A DNA stretch of 16,328 nt. It comes from JAAXTT01 sp964530215 (GTDB lineage: Bacteria; Bacillota; Desulfotomaculia; Desulfotomaculales; Desulfocucumaceae). The stretch is from contig CAZHAJ010000027.1 of NCBI GenBank assembly GCA_964530215.1, forward strand, positions 1 to 16,328. Reading direction: 5' to 3'. The translations under genes and the position numbers were made by a program. Positions 6,613 through 13,539 of this stretch are shown here, piece after piece; the stretch's first letter is position 1, and the number at the start of each line of letters is the position of its first letter. Under the pieces are notes generated by a model. That model worked only from the letters and a program-made list of their open reading frames with translations, searched no databases and was not told the DNA's origin.

Positions 6613-7014
6613 ATGGCCGAATTGTGGATTGTTGTCGCTGCGATGGTTTTCTGGTTGGGATACGTAATGTATAGGATTTGCCTGTATTGCAACAAGTGGG
6701 AAAATAATAGCAGGGCCTTGGTGCACCTGACACTGGGAAATCAAGAGGAGATAGCTGAGTGGTTATTGATGTCAATATGCTTTATTGACGGAATTGCCTT
6801 GGGAAGATTTGATTTGGCGGTGAGAGTCGAGGATAATGTTGATGACACCCTCCGGATTGCAGAAATAATGTCGGAAAAATATAATTTTATTCTGATAGAT
6901 TTGGAACAGAGTCTTAACAAGAATAAATGGAAAAATGTTTTTTGTTTTGACTTAAAAGAATTAAATACAAAAACATCCTTGAATACAAGTTTGGAGTACT
7001 TGAGGGCACTATAA
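6613..7014 (+). CDS. Small membrane-anchored protein of unknown function
   Basis: I do not recognise this gene. It encodes about 133 residues: one N-terminal hydrophobic segment (WIVVAAMVFWLGYVMYRI, roughly residues 5-22), then a hydrophilic domain with mixed alpha/beta character. This domain contains GRFDLAVRVEDNVDDTLRIAEI and NFILIDLEQSLNK. Orientation is probably with the C-terminal domain inside. The start is uncertain: GTG 6604, ATG 6613 and TTG 6622 are in frame, and the ribosome-site match GAGGTG (6606-6611) is too close to the ATG but acceptable for TTG 6622, which would give about 130 residues. Codon use looks like the neighbours. It ends 60 bp before the GAF-GGDEF gene, so the two may be co-transcribed. 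No catalytic motif is visible. Confidence 0.65.
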   Translation: MAELWIVVAAMVFWLGYVMYRICLYCNKWENNSRALVHLTLGNQEEIAEWLLMSICFIDGIALGRFDLAVRVEDNVDDTLRIAEIMSEKYNFILIDLEQSLNKNKWKNVFCFDLKELNTKTSLNTSLEYLRAL

Positions 7015-7027
7015 GTAAAAAAAGGTA

Positions 7028-7071
7028 AATTCCCCCGAGATGTCGAAAATTAATAGCAAAGGGGGAGAATT
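7028..7071 (+). promoter_or_regulatory. Inverted repeat that could mask the ribosome site of the GAF-GGDEF gene
   Basis: AATTCCCCC (7028-7036) is complementary to GGGGG (7061-7065) and, past a 2-nt bulge, AATT (7068-7071). The right arm is the ribosome binding site, 7 nt before ATG 7075. In mRNA the left arm could sequester it. The loop is 24 nt, so stability is modest; a protein operator is the alternative. Confidence 0.35.
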
Positions 7072-7074
7072 GGG

Positions 7075-8817
7075 ATGAAGGTAGCAGCTAGAAAAAACAT
7101 CCTTCACACTGTTTATTCTTTTATAATTATACTGGTGGGACTGTTTTTGTTGGCTGTTCTATTTTCCGGTTTGGATTTTGATAAGTCCACGGAGTTTTTT
7201 GTTTTAATCCTGCTGGGTATAATTATGGAGTTAATTGCTGTGGAATTTCCGTTGGGACGTTTGACAGGTACCTTCTCGATAATTATTTCTTCTTTGCTCA
7301 TATACAATCTCAATGCCTCTGTGTGGATAAGCTCAGTGGCCTTTTTTATCGGCAACGGGGTTCTAAGCAAGAATAATTCCTTGAGAACCACTGCCTTCAA
7401 TATGTCTCAGCAGATAATATCTCTTTATGGTGCTGTGTATGTCGCCAGGTATATTTGGGGTCAGGATATTAACGCCTCATATCTGCTGTTATCCCCATAT
7501 ATGGGAACCCTTTACCTGCTTAGCTTAATTATCTTATATTATACAATTAATCACCTTCTGGTATATATATATACAATTCCCGGCAGGCAGGGTTTAAGGA
7601 TGCATACTTGGAAGGATACTTTGCGCTGGGATGCCTTTAGCTATTTTTTCACCACGCCTTTTGGGGTAATCATGGGAATTTTGTATCACTTGATTGGACT
7701 GCAATCTATGCTACTGATGGTGATACCGGTTTTAACGGTGCAACTGATTTTAAGAAGATATATCCGAACGGAACTGGTAAACAGGGAGTTAAGGGCGGTA
7801 TATGAAATTAACCAGGCATTGGATGCTTCCAGAACATTGGAGGAGATTCCGTATATACTTTTAAAGGAAATGCGGCGGGCTGTTACCTTTCATACCGGTG
7901 TTGTTTATATGAAGCAGCCGGACAGCAATCATTTCAGGTGTGCCGGCGCTTACGGTCCATATCAGGAGCAATTGGAAAAGGATGTGCTCATCCCGGGAGA
8001 GGGTTTTCTGGGTTGGGTTATAAATAACAGTGAGCCTGAAATTATATTTAATTCCAGGATAGATCCCAGGGTAAAAAATGATCAAGGCCTGCCCCAGGTG
8101 TTTCGCTCGATGCTGGTTATTCCTATGGTGGGAGAGGACGGTGTCTTGGGGTTGGTGGTTGTGGGTGAAAAAAAAGAGCTTAGCTTTACTGAGCTGGACT
8201 TAACTGTAGCGGTGTCCATATGTGCACGGGTAACGGTGTCATTGGTAAATAAAGACCTAATGAATAGATTGGAAGTGTACAGTAAGCGCGATCCCTTTAC
8301 CGGGCTACTGAACCGACGCACAATTTACCATAAAGGGTGGCAGGCAGTTGAGCAGTTGGATGAGCTGGAAAAGGGGCAGGTTGCTCTAGCCTTGCTGGAT
8401 ATTGATATATTGGGACACATAAATGAAGGCTGGGGACAGGAAACCGGAGACTCCATGATATTGCGGCTGGGTTATCTGTTAAGTTCCTTGGAGGACGAGG
8501 ATATTTCTGTGGGTCGTTTCGGAGATGATGAATTTGCTATTCTGCTGGTGGGTTACTCAGAGGAAGATGCTTATGCTTTGCTTGAAAAAATAAGGAGAGA
8601 TTTGTCTGACTATCAATTCTCGGATAATTACCCTTTATTGAGGATTAGATTCAGTATAGGAATGGCTGTAGCGCCTGAAGACGGAGAAGATTTTGATCGG
8701 TTAGTTAAGTCTGCAGCTAAGTCTTTAGCCAAAGCTAAGAAAAACGGTCGAGATCAAATAGTAACAGCCACCGATCTAAAGGGGCGTTTATCTGGCAGGA
8801 GTGACTGGATGACATGA
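7075..8817 (+). CDS. Membrane GAF-GGDEF protein, probably degenerate diguanylate cyclase
   Basis: This 580-residue protein has about six membrane segments in residues 10-225, a GAF domain at about 237-395, and a GGDEF domain at about 403-565. GGDEF proteins make cyclic di-GMP from GTP. The domain start is canonical (RDPFTGLLNRR, from Arg405), but the active-site motif is GDDEF (483-487) rather than GGDEF. The metal/substrate loop reads DIDILGHINEGWGQETGD (442-459): the usual FK is LG, ND is NE and GH is GQ. No RxxD inhibitory-site Arg is present. Reduced or lost cyclase activity is my inference; it may act as a GTP or signal sensor. The ATG has GGGGGAG 7 nt upstream, part of an inverted repeat. 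The stop overlaps the comFC start by 4 bp, implying translational coupling. Confidence 0.88.
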   Translation: MKVAARKNILHTVYSFIIILVGLFLLAVLFSGLDFDKSTEFFVLILLGIIMELIAVEFPLGRLTGTFSIIISSLLIYNLNASVWISSVAFFIGNGVLSKNNSLRTTAFNMSQQIISLYGAVYVARYIWGQDINASYLLLSPYMGTLYLLSLIILYYTINHLLVYIYTIPGRQGLRMHTWKDTLRWDAFSYFFTTPFGVIMGILYHLIGLQSMLLMVIPVLTVQLILRRYIRTELVNRELRAVYEINQALDASRTLEEIPYILLKEMRRAVTFHTGVVYMKQPDSNHFRCAGAYGPYQEQLEKDVLIPGEGFLGWVINNSEPEIIFNSRIDPRVKNDQGLPQVFRSMLVIPMVGEDGVLGLVVVGEKKELSFTELDLTVAVSICARVTVSLVNKDLMNRLEVYSKRDPFTGLLNRRTIYHKGWQAVEQLDELEKGQVALALLDIDILGHINEGWGQETGDSMILRLGYLLSSLEDEDISVGRFGDDEFAILLVGYSEEDAYALLEKIRRDLSDYQFSDNYPLLRIRFSIGMAVAPEDGEDFDRLVKSAAKSLAKAKKNGRDQIVTATDLKGRLSGRSDWMT

Positions 8818-9593
8818 GTATCATTGCAGGTTTGATTGATCTGATATTTCCTCCCCGTAAACAATGTCCTTTTTGCTCTGTGCCCCAGGAGCATAGCGAA
8901 ATATGTGGTCAATGCCTGGAAAATTTCTATCTGTTCCGACAGGAGCCCGTATGTTTTCTATGCGGCAGATATTTTCAACAGGGCATAGACAGTGAAAACA
9001 CGCTGTTGATGGATGAAGCAATATTATGCTGTGACTGTGCGTCAGAAAAACGGTTCTTTAGTTTTTCCAGAGCGGTGGGTCCTTACGAGGATGTACTGAA
9101 AAGCGCGGTACACAGATTCAAATATTCCGGAAAAAAGGGTTTAGCAGTTCACTTTTCTCAAATAATGTTTCAGGTTATTGCATATAATCCCCAGTATTTA
9201 AAGGCTCAGTGTATAGTGCCTGTTCCTTTGTCTCATAAGAGATATTGGCATAGGGGATATAATCAGTCAGAGTTGTTGGCCTATTATTTGGCGGAGAAAA
9301 TGAAAATAGAGATGCTTCCAGTGGTCAGAAAGGTAAAGGAAACCCTTCCCCAAGCCGGTCTTAACAGAGATAAAAGACTGAAGAACCTTGAGGATTCTTT
9401 TTCCCTGGCAGATAATTCCCCCATAAAGGGGAAAACAATTCTTTTGGTTGACGATGTTGTCACCACCTGTACCACCTTAAATCGTGTTTCCGAGGTGTTG
9501 ATAGAGGGAGGTGCAGCCACCGTGATCTGTATTGCGGCGGCCGCCGGGAGGGTAGCTCATCCTCCTTCTTTTTGTTCAAAGACATTAAGGTAA
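8814..9593 (+). CDS. comFC: ComF family protein (ComFC-like phosphoribosyltransferase fold)
   Basis: This 259-residue protein joins an N-terminal zinc-ribbon region to a C-terminal phosphoribosyltransferase-fold domain. The zinc ligands appear as CPFC (18-21), CGQC (31-34), CFLC (47-50) and a later CCDC. The PRPP-type loop is ILLVDDVVTTCTTL, about residues 209-222. The segment VPVPLSHKRYWHRGYNQSELLA is also characteristic of the family. ComFC helps in uptake of transforming DNA in competent Firmicutes; its relative GntX has metabolic roles. No comFA helicase gene is next to it, so the competence role is not supported by context. The ATG overlaps the previous stop (ATGA). Confidence 0.88.
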   Translation: MSIIAGLIDLIFPPRKQCPFCSVPQEHSEICGQCLENFYLFRQEPVCFLCGRYFQQGIDSENTLLMDEAILCCDCASEKRFFSFSRAVGPYEDVLKSAVHRFKYSGKKGLAVHFSQIMFQVIAYNPQYLKAQCIVPVPLSHKRYWHRGYNQSELLAYYLAEKMKIEMLPVVRKVKETLPQAGLNRDKRLKNLEDSFSLADNSPIKGKTILLVDDVVTTCTTLNRVSEVLIEGGAATVICIAAAAGRVAHPPSFCSKTLR

Positions 9594-9635
9594 CCCACTA
9601 AAAGATAATCACAATGCAAACCCTTGGGAGATGTA

Positions 9636-9680
9636 TTATTAACAAACTTATGCACATTATCCACAGAAATTTAATGCACA
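9636..9680 (+). promoter_or_regulatory. Cluster of four DnaA-box-like 9-mers upstream of csp
   Basis: Against the consensus TTATNCACA, TTATGCACA (9648-9656) and TTATCCACA (9657-9665) match fully and abut without a gap. TTATTAACA (9636-9644) and TAATGCACA (9672-9680) each differ at one base. All four have the same orientation within 45 bp. No other origin features (dnaA, dnaN, AT-rich unwinding region) are present, so this is more likely a regulatory or DnaA-titrating site than an origin. The rest of the 224-bp gap holds only the csp promoter. Confidence 0.55.
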
Positions 9681-9750
9681 AACTGATATCGCAAAGGAAA
9701 ATTATGCAGCTAAGAATGTACTGTGAAGATGGCGATAAGCTTGGAAGGGC

Positions 9751-9779
9751 TTGACTTATCGAGTAAATTATGATACCAT
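9751..9779 (+). promoter_or_regulatory. Probable promoter for csp
   Basis: TTGACT (9751-9756), a 17-bp spacer, and TACCAT (9774-9779) preceded by an extended -10 TG at 9771-9772. The predicted leader is only about 30 nt, shorter than the long cold-shock leaders of enteric cspA. Confidence 0.45.
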
Positions 9780-9817
9780 TCAGAGACTCTAGATTTATAT
9801 TTTTAGGAGGAATGTTT

Positions 9818-10015
9818 GTGCAGGGAAAAGTCAAGTGGTTTAGTGCGGAAAAAGGATATGGCTTCATAGAGCGCGAAGATGGAGGAGACGTCTTCGTACA
9901 TTTCTCAGCCATACTGGATGAAGGATTTAAAACTCTAAATGAAGGACAAGAGGTTGAATTTGATATTGTGGATGGGGCTCGTGGCCCACAAGCTGCAAAT
10001 GTGACTAAACTATAA
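9818..10015 (+). CDS. csp: Cold-shock domain protein (CspA/CspB type)
   Basis: This 65-residue single cold-shock domain binds single-stranded RNA and DNA in the cytosol as an RNA chaperone. Both RNA-binding motifs are present: KGYGFIE (RNP1) and VFVHFSAI (RNP2), after the family opening QGKVKWFSAEKG. The GTG at 9818 is chosen because AGGAGG (9805-9810) lies 7 nt upstream and the domain begins there. The ATG at 9812 is only 1 nt from the ribosome site and the ATG at 9770 would add 16 unrelated residues. The gene is monocistronic, with its own promoter and a strong terminator, and is preceded by the DnaA-box-like cluster. Confidence 0.95.
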   Translation: MQGKVKWFSAEKGYGFIEREDGGDVFVHFSAILDEGFKTLNEGQEVEFDIVDGARGPQAANVTKL

Positions 10016-10020
10016 CAACC

Positions 10021-10047
10021 AAACCCCAGTCAGAACTGGGGTTTTTT
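10021..10047 (+). terminator. Intrinsic terminator after csp
   Basis: A perfect 10-bp stem (AAACCCCAGT, 10021-10030, with ACTGGGGTTT, 10035-10044) closes a CAGA tetraloop and runs into a T-tract to 10047. This is the clearest terminator in the window. Confidence 0.92.
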
Positions 10048-10118
10048 AAAATCCTATATAAATACAACTCTTAATGTACCACAGGATAATAAATATGCTT
10101 GAAAGGAGTTGTTGTAGC

Positions 10119-10634
10119 ATGAATGTACAAGTAAGGGGAAGAAACATTGAGGTTACAGTGCCTTTAAAGGAGTATGTGGAAAAACGTATAGGTAAGCTGC
10201 AAAAGTTTTTCGATCAATTGGGGGAAGCCTTTGTCACCTTATCAGTGGTTAAGGATAAGCATCGTATTGAGGTGACTATTCCCATTAATGGTATGATCTT
10301 AAGGGGAGAAGAGTCCTCCGATGATATGTATGCATCGATAGATTTGGTCTCAGAAAAGCTTGAAAAGCAAATTAATAAATATAAGGGCAAACTTCTTAAG
10401 CGAAACGGCAAAGGAGCCATTTTAAACAAAACCGTAGAAATAGAAGATAGTGAACCTAAGGTAGTAAAAACAAAGCGTTTTGCCGTCAAGCCCATGGATG
10501 TCGATGAAGCCTTGCTGCAAATGAATTTGCTGGGACATAGTTTCTTTGTTTTTACCAATGATGAGACAGACCAGGTAAATGTATTGTATAAGCGTAAAGA
10601 CGGTAATTATGGGTTAATCGAGCCAACCTTTTAA
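10119..10634 (+). CDS. hpf: Long-form ribosome hibernation promoting factor
   Basis: Long HPF binds the 30S decoding region and pairs ribosomes into inactive 100S dimers in stationary phase. The 171-residue protein has the N-terminal HPF/RaiA domain (VQVRGRNIEVTVPLKEYVEKRIGKL onward, about residues 2-95), a charged linker, and the C-terminal dimerisation domain KTKRFAVKPMDVDEALLQM through YGLIEP. That two-domain layout separates it from short HPF and YfiA. ATG 10119 has AAGGAG 10 nt upstream; the in-frame ATGs at 10074 and 10095 would add residues foreign to the family. It lies about 330 bp before secA, an arrangement common in Clostridia. No convincing promoter was found in the 70 bp after the csp terminator. 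Confidence 0.94.
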   Translation: MNVQVRGRNIEVTVPLKEYVEKRIGKLQKFFDQLGEAFVTLSVVKDKHRIEVTIPINGMILRGEESSDDMYASIDLVSEKLEKQINKYKGKLLKRNGKGAILNKTVEIEDSEPKVVKTKRFAVKPMDVDEALLQMNLLGHSFFVFTNDETDQVNVLYKRKDGNYGLIEPTF

Positions 10635-10695
10635 GGCTATCTGTTAATTGTTGGGGGAGGCCCCATAATGTGACCGAACAGGAATTCAGAGGAAT

Positions 10696-10723
10696 CCAGA
10701 AGTCAGAATCCAGAATCCAGAAT
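10696..10723 (+). repeat. 7-bp repeat cluster after hpf (HCAGAAK family)
   Basis: Four units in register (CCAGAAG, TCAGAAT, CCAGAAT, CCAGAAT) follow a degenerate lead-in from 10686. It lies 60 bp after the hpf stop, in the same orientation as hpf, and just before a hairpin terminator, mirroring the layout after metK. A small GC-rich hairpin (TGGGG/CCCCA, 10652-10665) lies between hpf and the repeat. Confidence 0.85.
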
Positions 10724-10744
10724 TTCAAGAAATGGTTTAGAGTA

Positions 10745-10793
10745 AATAGTATCGAAACTGTGATCGACATAGAAAAGTTGGTCACAGTTTTTT
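10745..10793 (+). terminator. Hairpin terminator after hpf (copy 2 of a conserved element)
   Basis: AAACTGTGATCGAC (10755-10768) pairs with GTTGGTCACAGTTT (10777-10790), 14 bp including two G-U pairs, followed by a T-tract to 10793. The flank AATAGTATC, the outer stem and the inner GACAT motif match the element at 6497-6547. Differences between the copies fall in the loop, at stem pairs and in one inserted base. Confidence 0.75.
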
Positions 10794-10806
10794 ATTAACA
10801 TGTTAT

Positions 10807-10827
10807 ATTCTGGCTTCTGGATTCTAT
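10807..10827 (-). repeat. Three 7-bp repeat units in minus orientation before secA
   Basis: ATTCTGG, CTTCTGG and ATTCTAT are the reverse complements of CCAGAAT, CCAGAAG and ATAGAAT. This is the only cluster whose orientation does not follow an adjacent upstream gene. With 10696-10723 it forms an inverted pair around the terminator. Confidence 0.7.
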
Positions 10828-10886
10828 GTTTTGTCCTTGTCCCCCTAAATTATTCCTAATTTTTTCCTGTTGCTTACCCGTACCGG

Positions 10887-10915
10887 TTGCAAGAGTTTTA
10901 CTGCTCTGATAAAAT
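10887..10915 (+). promoter_or_regulatory. Promoter for secA
   Basis: TTGCAA (10887-10892), a 17-bp spacer, and TAAAAT (10910-10915) with an extended -10 TG at 10907-10908. Transcription would begin near 10922, leaving a leader of about 44 nt. Confidence 0.6.
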
Positions 10916-10965
10916 TAAGTGTGATTTCTTTTTACTATGAATAGCGGAAGGAACTGATTAAAGTT

Positions 10966-13500
10966 ATGCTAGGTTTGGTTCGCAGATTTTTGGATAACAA
11001 TGCACGGGATATAAAGAAAATGTCTCGGGTTGTTAGTGTGATCAATGAATTGGAAGGAGATATATCTGCTCTTTCGGATGATGAGCTTAAGGGCAAGACA
11101 AATTATTTTAAAGAGAAATTAGCTGACGGTGTCCCTTTAGATGAAATACTGCCGGAAGCTTTTGCTGTGGTCAGGGAAGCCAGTAAAAGGGTTTTGGGAA
11201 TGCGACATTTTGATGTTCAGTTGATTGGTGGTATGGTGCTTCATTACGGAAGTATTGCAGAAATGAAGACCGGGGAAGGAAAAACTTTGGTGGCAACGTT
11301 GCCTGCATACCTTAATGCTCTGACGGGACGGGGTGTGCATGTAATAACCGTAAACGATTATCTTGCCCGCCGGGACAGTGAATGGATGGGACAAGTATAT
11401 GAATTCCTAGGACTTGAAGTGGGCCTGAATGTGCATGGTATGGACTGGGATGAAAAAAGAGCTGCATATTTATCGGACATTGTTTACGGAACTAACAATG
11501 AGTTTGGTTTTGATTACCTTAGGGACAATATGGCAGTTCATCCCGATCAACTAGTGCAGCGGGAATTAAACTACGCTATTATCGATGAAGTGGACAGTAT
11601 TCTTATCGATGAAGCCAGGACTCCGCTGATTATTTCAGGTCAAGCAGACAAGGCCACCGATTTGTATTACACATTTGCTAAATTGGTGCCCAAAATGGCA
11701 AAAGATGTAGACTTTGTTGTAGATGAGAAAGCCCATTCAGTTGCGGTTACCGAGGAAGGATCAAAAAAAGTTGAAAAAATGCTGGGTATCGACAATTTAT
11801 TTGATGATACCAATATTGAGCTGAACCATCATTTGATTCAGGCACTAAAAGCCCATAATTTAATGAAAAGAGATCGGGATTATGTTGTCAAGGACGGTCA
11901 GGTAATCATTGTGGATGAGTTCACCGGACGTTTGATGTTTGGTCGCCGGTACAGTGAGGGATTGCACCAGTCCATAGAGGCAAAGGAAGGGGTTAAAATT
12001 GAGAAGGAATCCCAGACCTTGGCCACCATTACTTTTCAAAATTACTTCCGGATGTATAACAAACTGGCAGGAATGACCGGTACTGCTTCCACAGAAGAAG
12101 ATGAATTTCAGAATATTTATAATTTGAGTGTAGTGGTTATACCTACCCATAAGCCCATGGTAAGAAAGGATTTGCCAGATGTAGTATTTAAGACTGAAAT
12201 GGCCAAATTCAGAGCGGTGGTTGATGAGATAGACCTAATGCATCAAAAGGGACAGCCTGTTTTGGTGGGTACTATTTCCATTGAAAAATCTGAAATCATA
12301 AGCGATATGCTGAAAAGAAAAGGCATACCCCATAATGTGCTTAATGCAAAATATCATGACAAAGAAGCTGAGATTATCGCTCAGGCCGGAAGGTTTGGGG
12401 CGGTAACCATCGCTACAAATATGGCAGGGCGGGGTACCGACATATTGTTAGGCGGCAGCCCGGTCAATGAGGAAGACCGCGAAAAAGTGGTGAGCCGGGG
12501 CGGTCTTCATATAATGGGAACAGAGAGGCATGAGAGCCGCCGGATTGATAATCAGCTTAGGGGCCGTTCAGGGCGACAGGGTGACCCGGGTTCCAGTCAG
12601 TTTTTCAGTTCTCTGGAAGATGATCTGATGAGACTTTTCGGCTCGGATAATATTTCCGGCTTAATGGATAAACTGGGCATAGAAGAAGATATGCCGATAG
12701 AACACAGTCTGATTACAAGATCCTTAGAGACTGCTCAGAAAAGGGTTGAAAACCGCAACTTTGATATCAGGAAGCATGTATTGCAGTATGATGATGTAAT
12801 GAATCAACAGCGGGAGCTAATTTACAAGCAGCGACATCAAATTCTCACCGGCGAGGACCTGAAAGAGACCATCATTTTTATGATGGAGGAGGTAATCGAC
12901 CAGGCTCTTTCTTCTTATTGTCCGGAAGGAGTACACCCGGAAGAGTGGGACTTGGATGCTCTGCTTAATTATGCCGGGCAGGTGTTTATCCCCGGTGATG
13001 GGGTGTTGCAAAGAGAAGATATAGAAGATATGAATAAAGAAGAAATAAAAGAAATTTTACTTAATAAATCTCTGGAGGCTTATGATGCCAGGGAAGACGA
13101 GCTGGGACAAGACACCTTGAGAGAAATTGAGCGGGTAGTTACCTTGAAGATAGTGGATGATAAGTGGATGGACCATTTGGATGCAATGGATCAGCTGCGG
13201 GAGGGAATAGGCCTCAGAGCATACGGACAAAAGGATCCCTTGGTGGAATATAAATTTGAAGGTTATGAAATGTTTCAAAATATGATCTCGTCCATTCAAG
13301 AGGATGTTATCAGAAATATCTTTAGGGTAAATCTTGTGTCAGAGGATAACCGACCCAAACAGAGAAGTTTTGTGGAGAACCGATCGGAAAATGCGGGGCC
13401 AAAGCAGCCGCTGCGCAGGGAGGATAAGGTGGGCAGAAATGATGCCTGTCCATGTGGCAGTGGGAAAAAATATAAAAGATGCTGTGGCAAGGAAGTATAA
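10966..13500 (+). CDS. secA: Preprotein translocase ATPase SecA
   Basis: SecA drives secretory proteins through SecYEG by ATP hydrolysis at the inner face of the membrane. The 844-residue protein is complete. Walker A is MKTGEGKT (residues 100-107), Walker B/DEAD is DEVDSILIDEARTPL (from 207), and the second helicase half shows TNMAGRGTDI and RGRSGRQGDPGSSQF. The C-terminus ends with the zinc-binding tail CPCGSGKKYKRCC (828-840), which contacts SecB and/or ribosomes and lipids. The start follows the family opening (LGLVRRFLDNN), although the ribosome site GGAAGGA is about 14 nt upstream, longer than usual. Its own promoter lies in the repeat-rich gap after hpf. prfB follows after 39 bp, so the two are probably co-transcribed, as in many Firmicutes. 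Confidence 0.98.
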   Translation: MLGLVRRFLDNNARDIKKMSRVVSVINELEGDISALSDDELKGKTNYFKEKLADGVPLDEILPEAFAVVREASKRVLGMRHFDVQLIGGMVLHYGSIAEMKTGEGKTLVATLPAYLNALTGRGVHVITVNDYLARRDSEWMGQVYEFLGLEVGLNVHGMDWDEKRAAYLSDIVYGTNNEFGFDYLRDNMAVHPDQLVQRELNYAIIDEVDSILIDEARTPLIISGQADKATDLYYTFAKLVPKMAKDVDFVVDEKAHSVAVTEEGSKKVEKMLGIDNLFDDTNIELNHHLIQALKAHNLMKRDRDYVVKDGQVIIVDEFTGRLMFGRRYSEGLHQSIEAKEGVKIEKESQTLATITFQNYFRMYNKLAGMTGTASTEEDEFQNIYNLSVVVIPTHKPMVRKDLPDVVFKTEMAKFRAVVDEIDLMHQKGQPVLVGTISIEKSEIISDMLKRKGIPHNVLNAKYHDKEAEIIAQAGRFGAVTIATNMAGRGTDILLGGSPVNEEDREKVVSRGGLHIMGTERHESRRIDNQLRGRSGRQGDPGSSQFFSSLEDDLMRLFGSDNISGLMDKLGIEEDMPIEHSLITRSLETAQKRVENRNFDIRKHVLQYDDVMNQQRELIYKQRHQILTGEDLKETIIFMMEEVIDQALSSYCPEGVHPEEWDLDALLNYAGQVFIPGDGVLQREDIEDMNKEEIKEILLNKSLEAYDAREDELGQDTLREIERVVTLKIVDDKWMDHLDAMDQLREGIGLRAYGQKDPLVEYKFEGYEMFQNMISSIQEDVIRNIFRVNLVSEDNRPKQRSFVENRSENAGPKQPLRREDKVGRNDACPCGSGKKYKRCCGKEV

Positions 13501-13539
13501 ATATATAAGCTCCGGCCGGAATAAGCTGGTGAGGATGTG

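Noticed and set aside
7015..7074. Cyclic di-GMP riboswitch before the GAF-GGDEF gene
   Set aside because: The gap is only 60 bp and shows none of the GEMM core; only an inverted repeat is present.
9636..9680. Chromosomal replication origin
   Set aside because: Only one small group of DnaA-box-like sites, no dnaA or dnaN, and no AT-rich unwinding region next to it.
9598..9912. Leftward 104-codon frame over the csp promoter and gene start
   Set aside because: It lies antisense to csp and the DnaA-box-like cluster, has no recognisable protein features, and no ribosome site was seen.
10088..10106. Sigma-H-type promoter for hpf
   Set aside because: AGGATAA followed by GAAA resembles the pattern only loosely, and the -10 part coincides with the hpf ribosome site.
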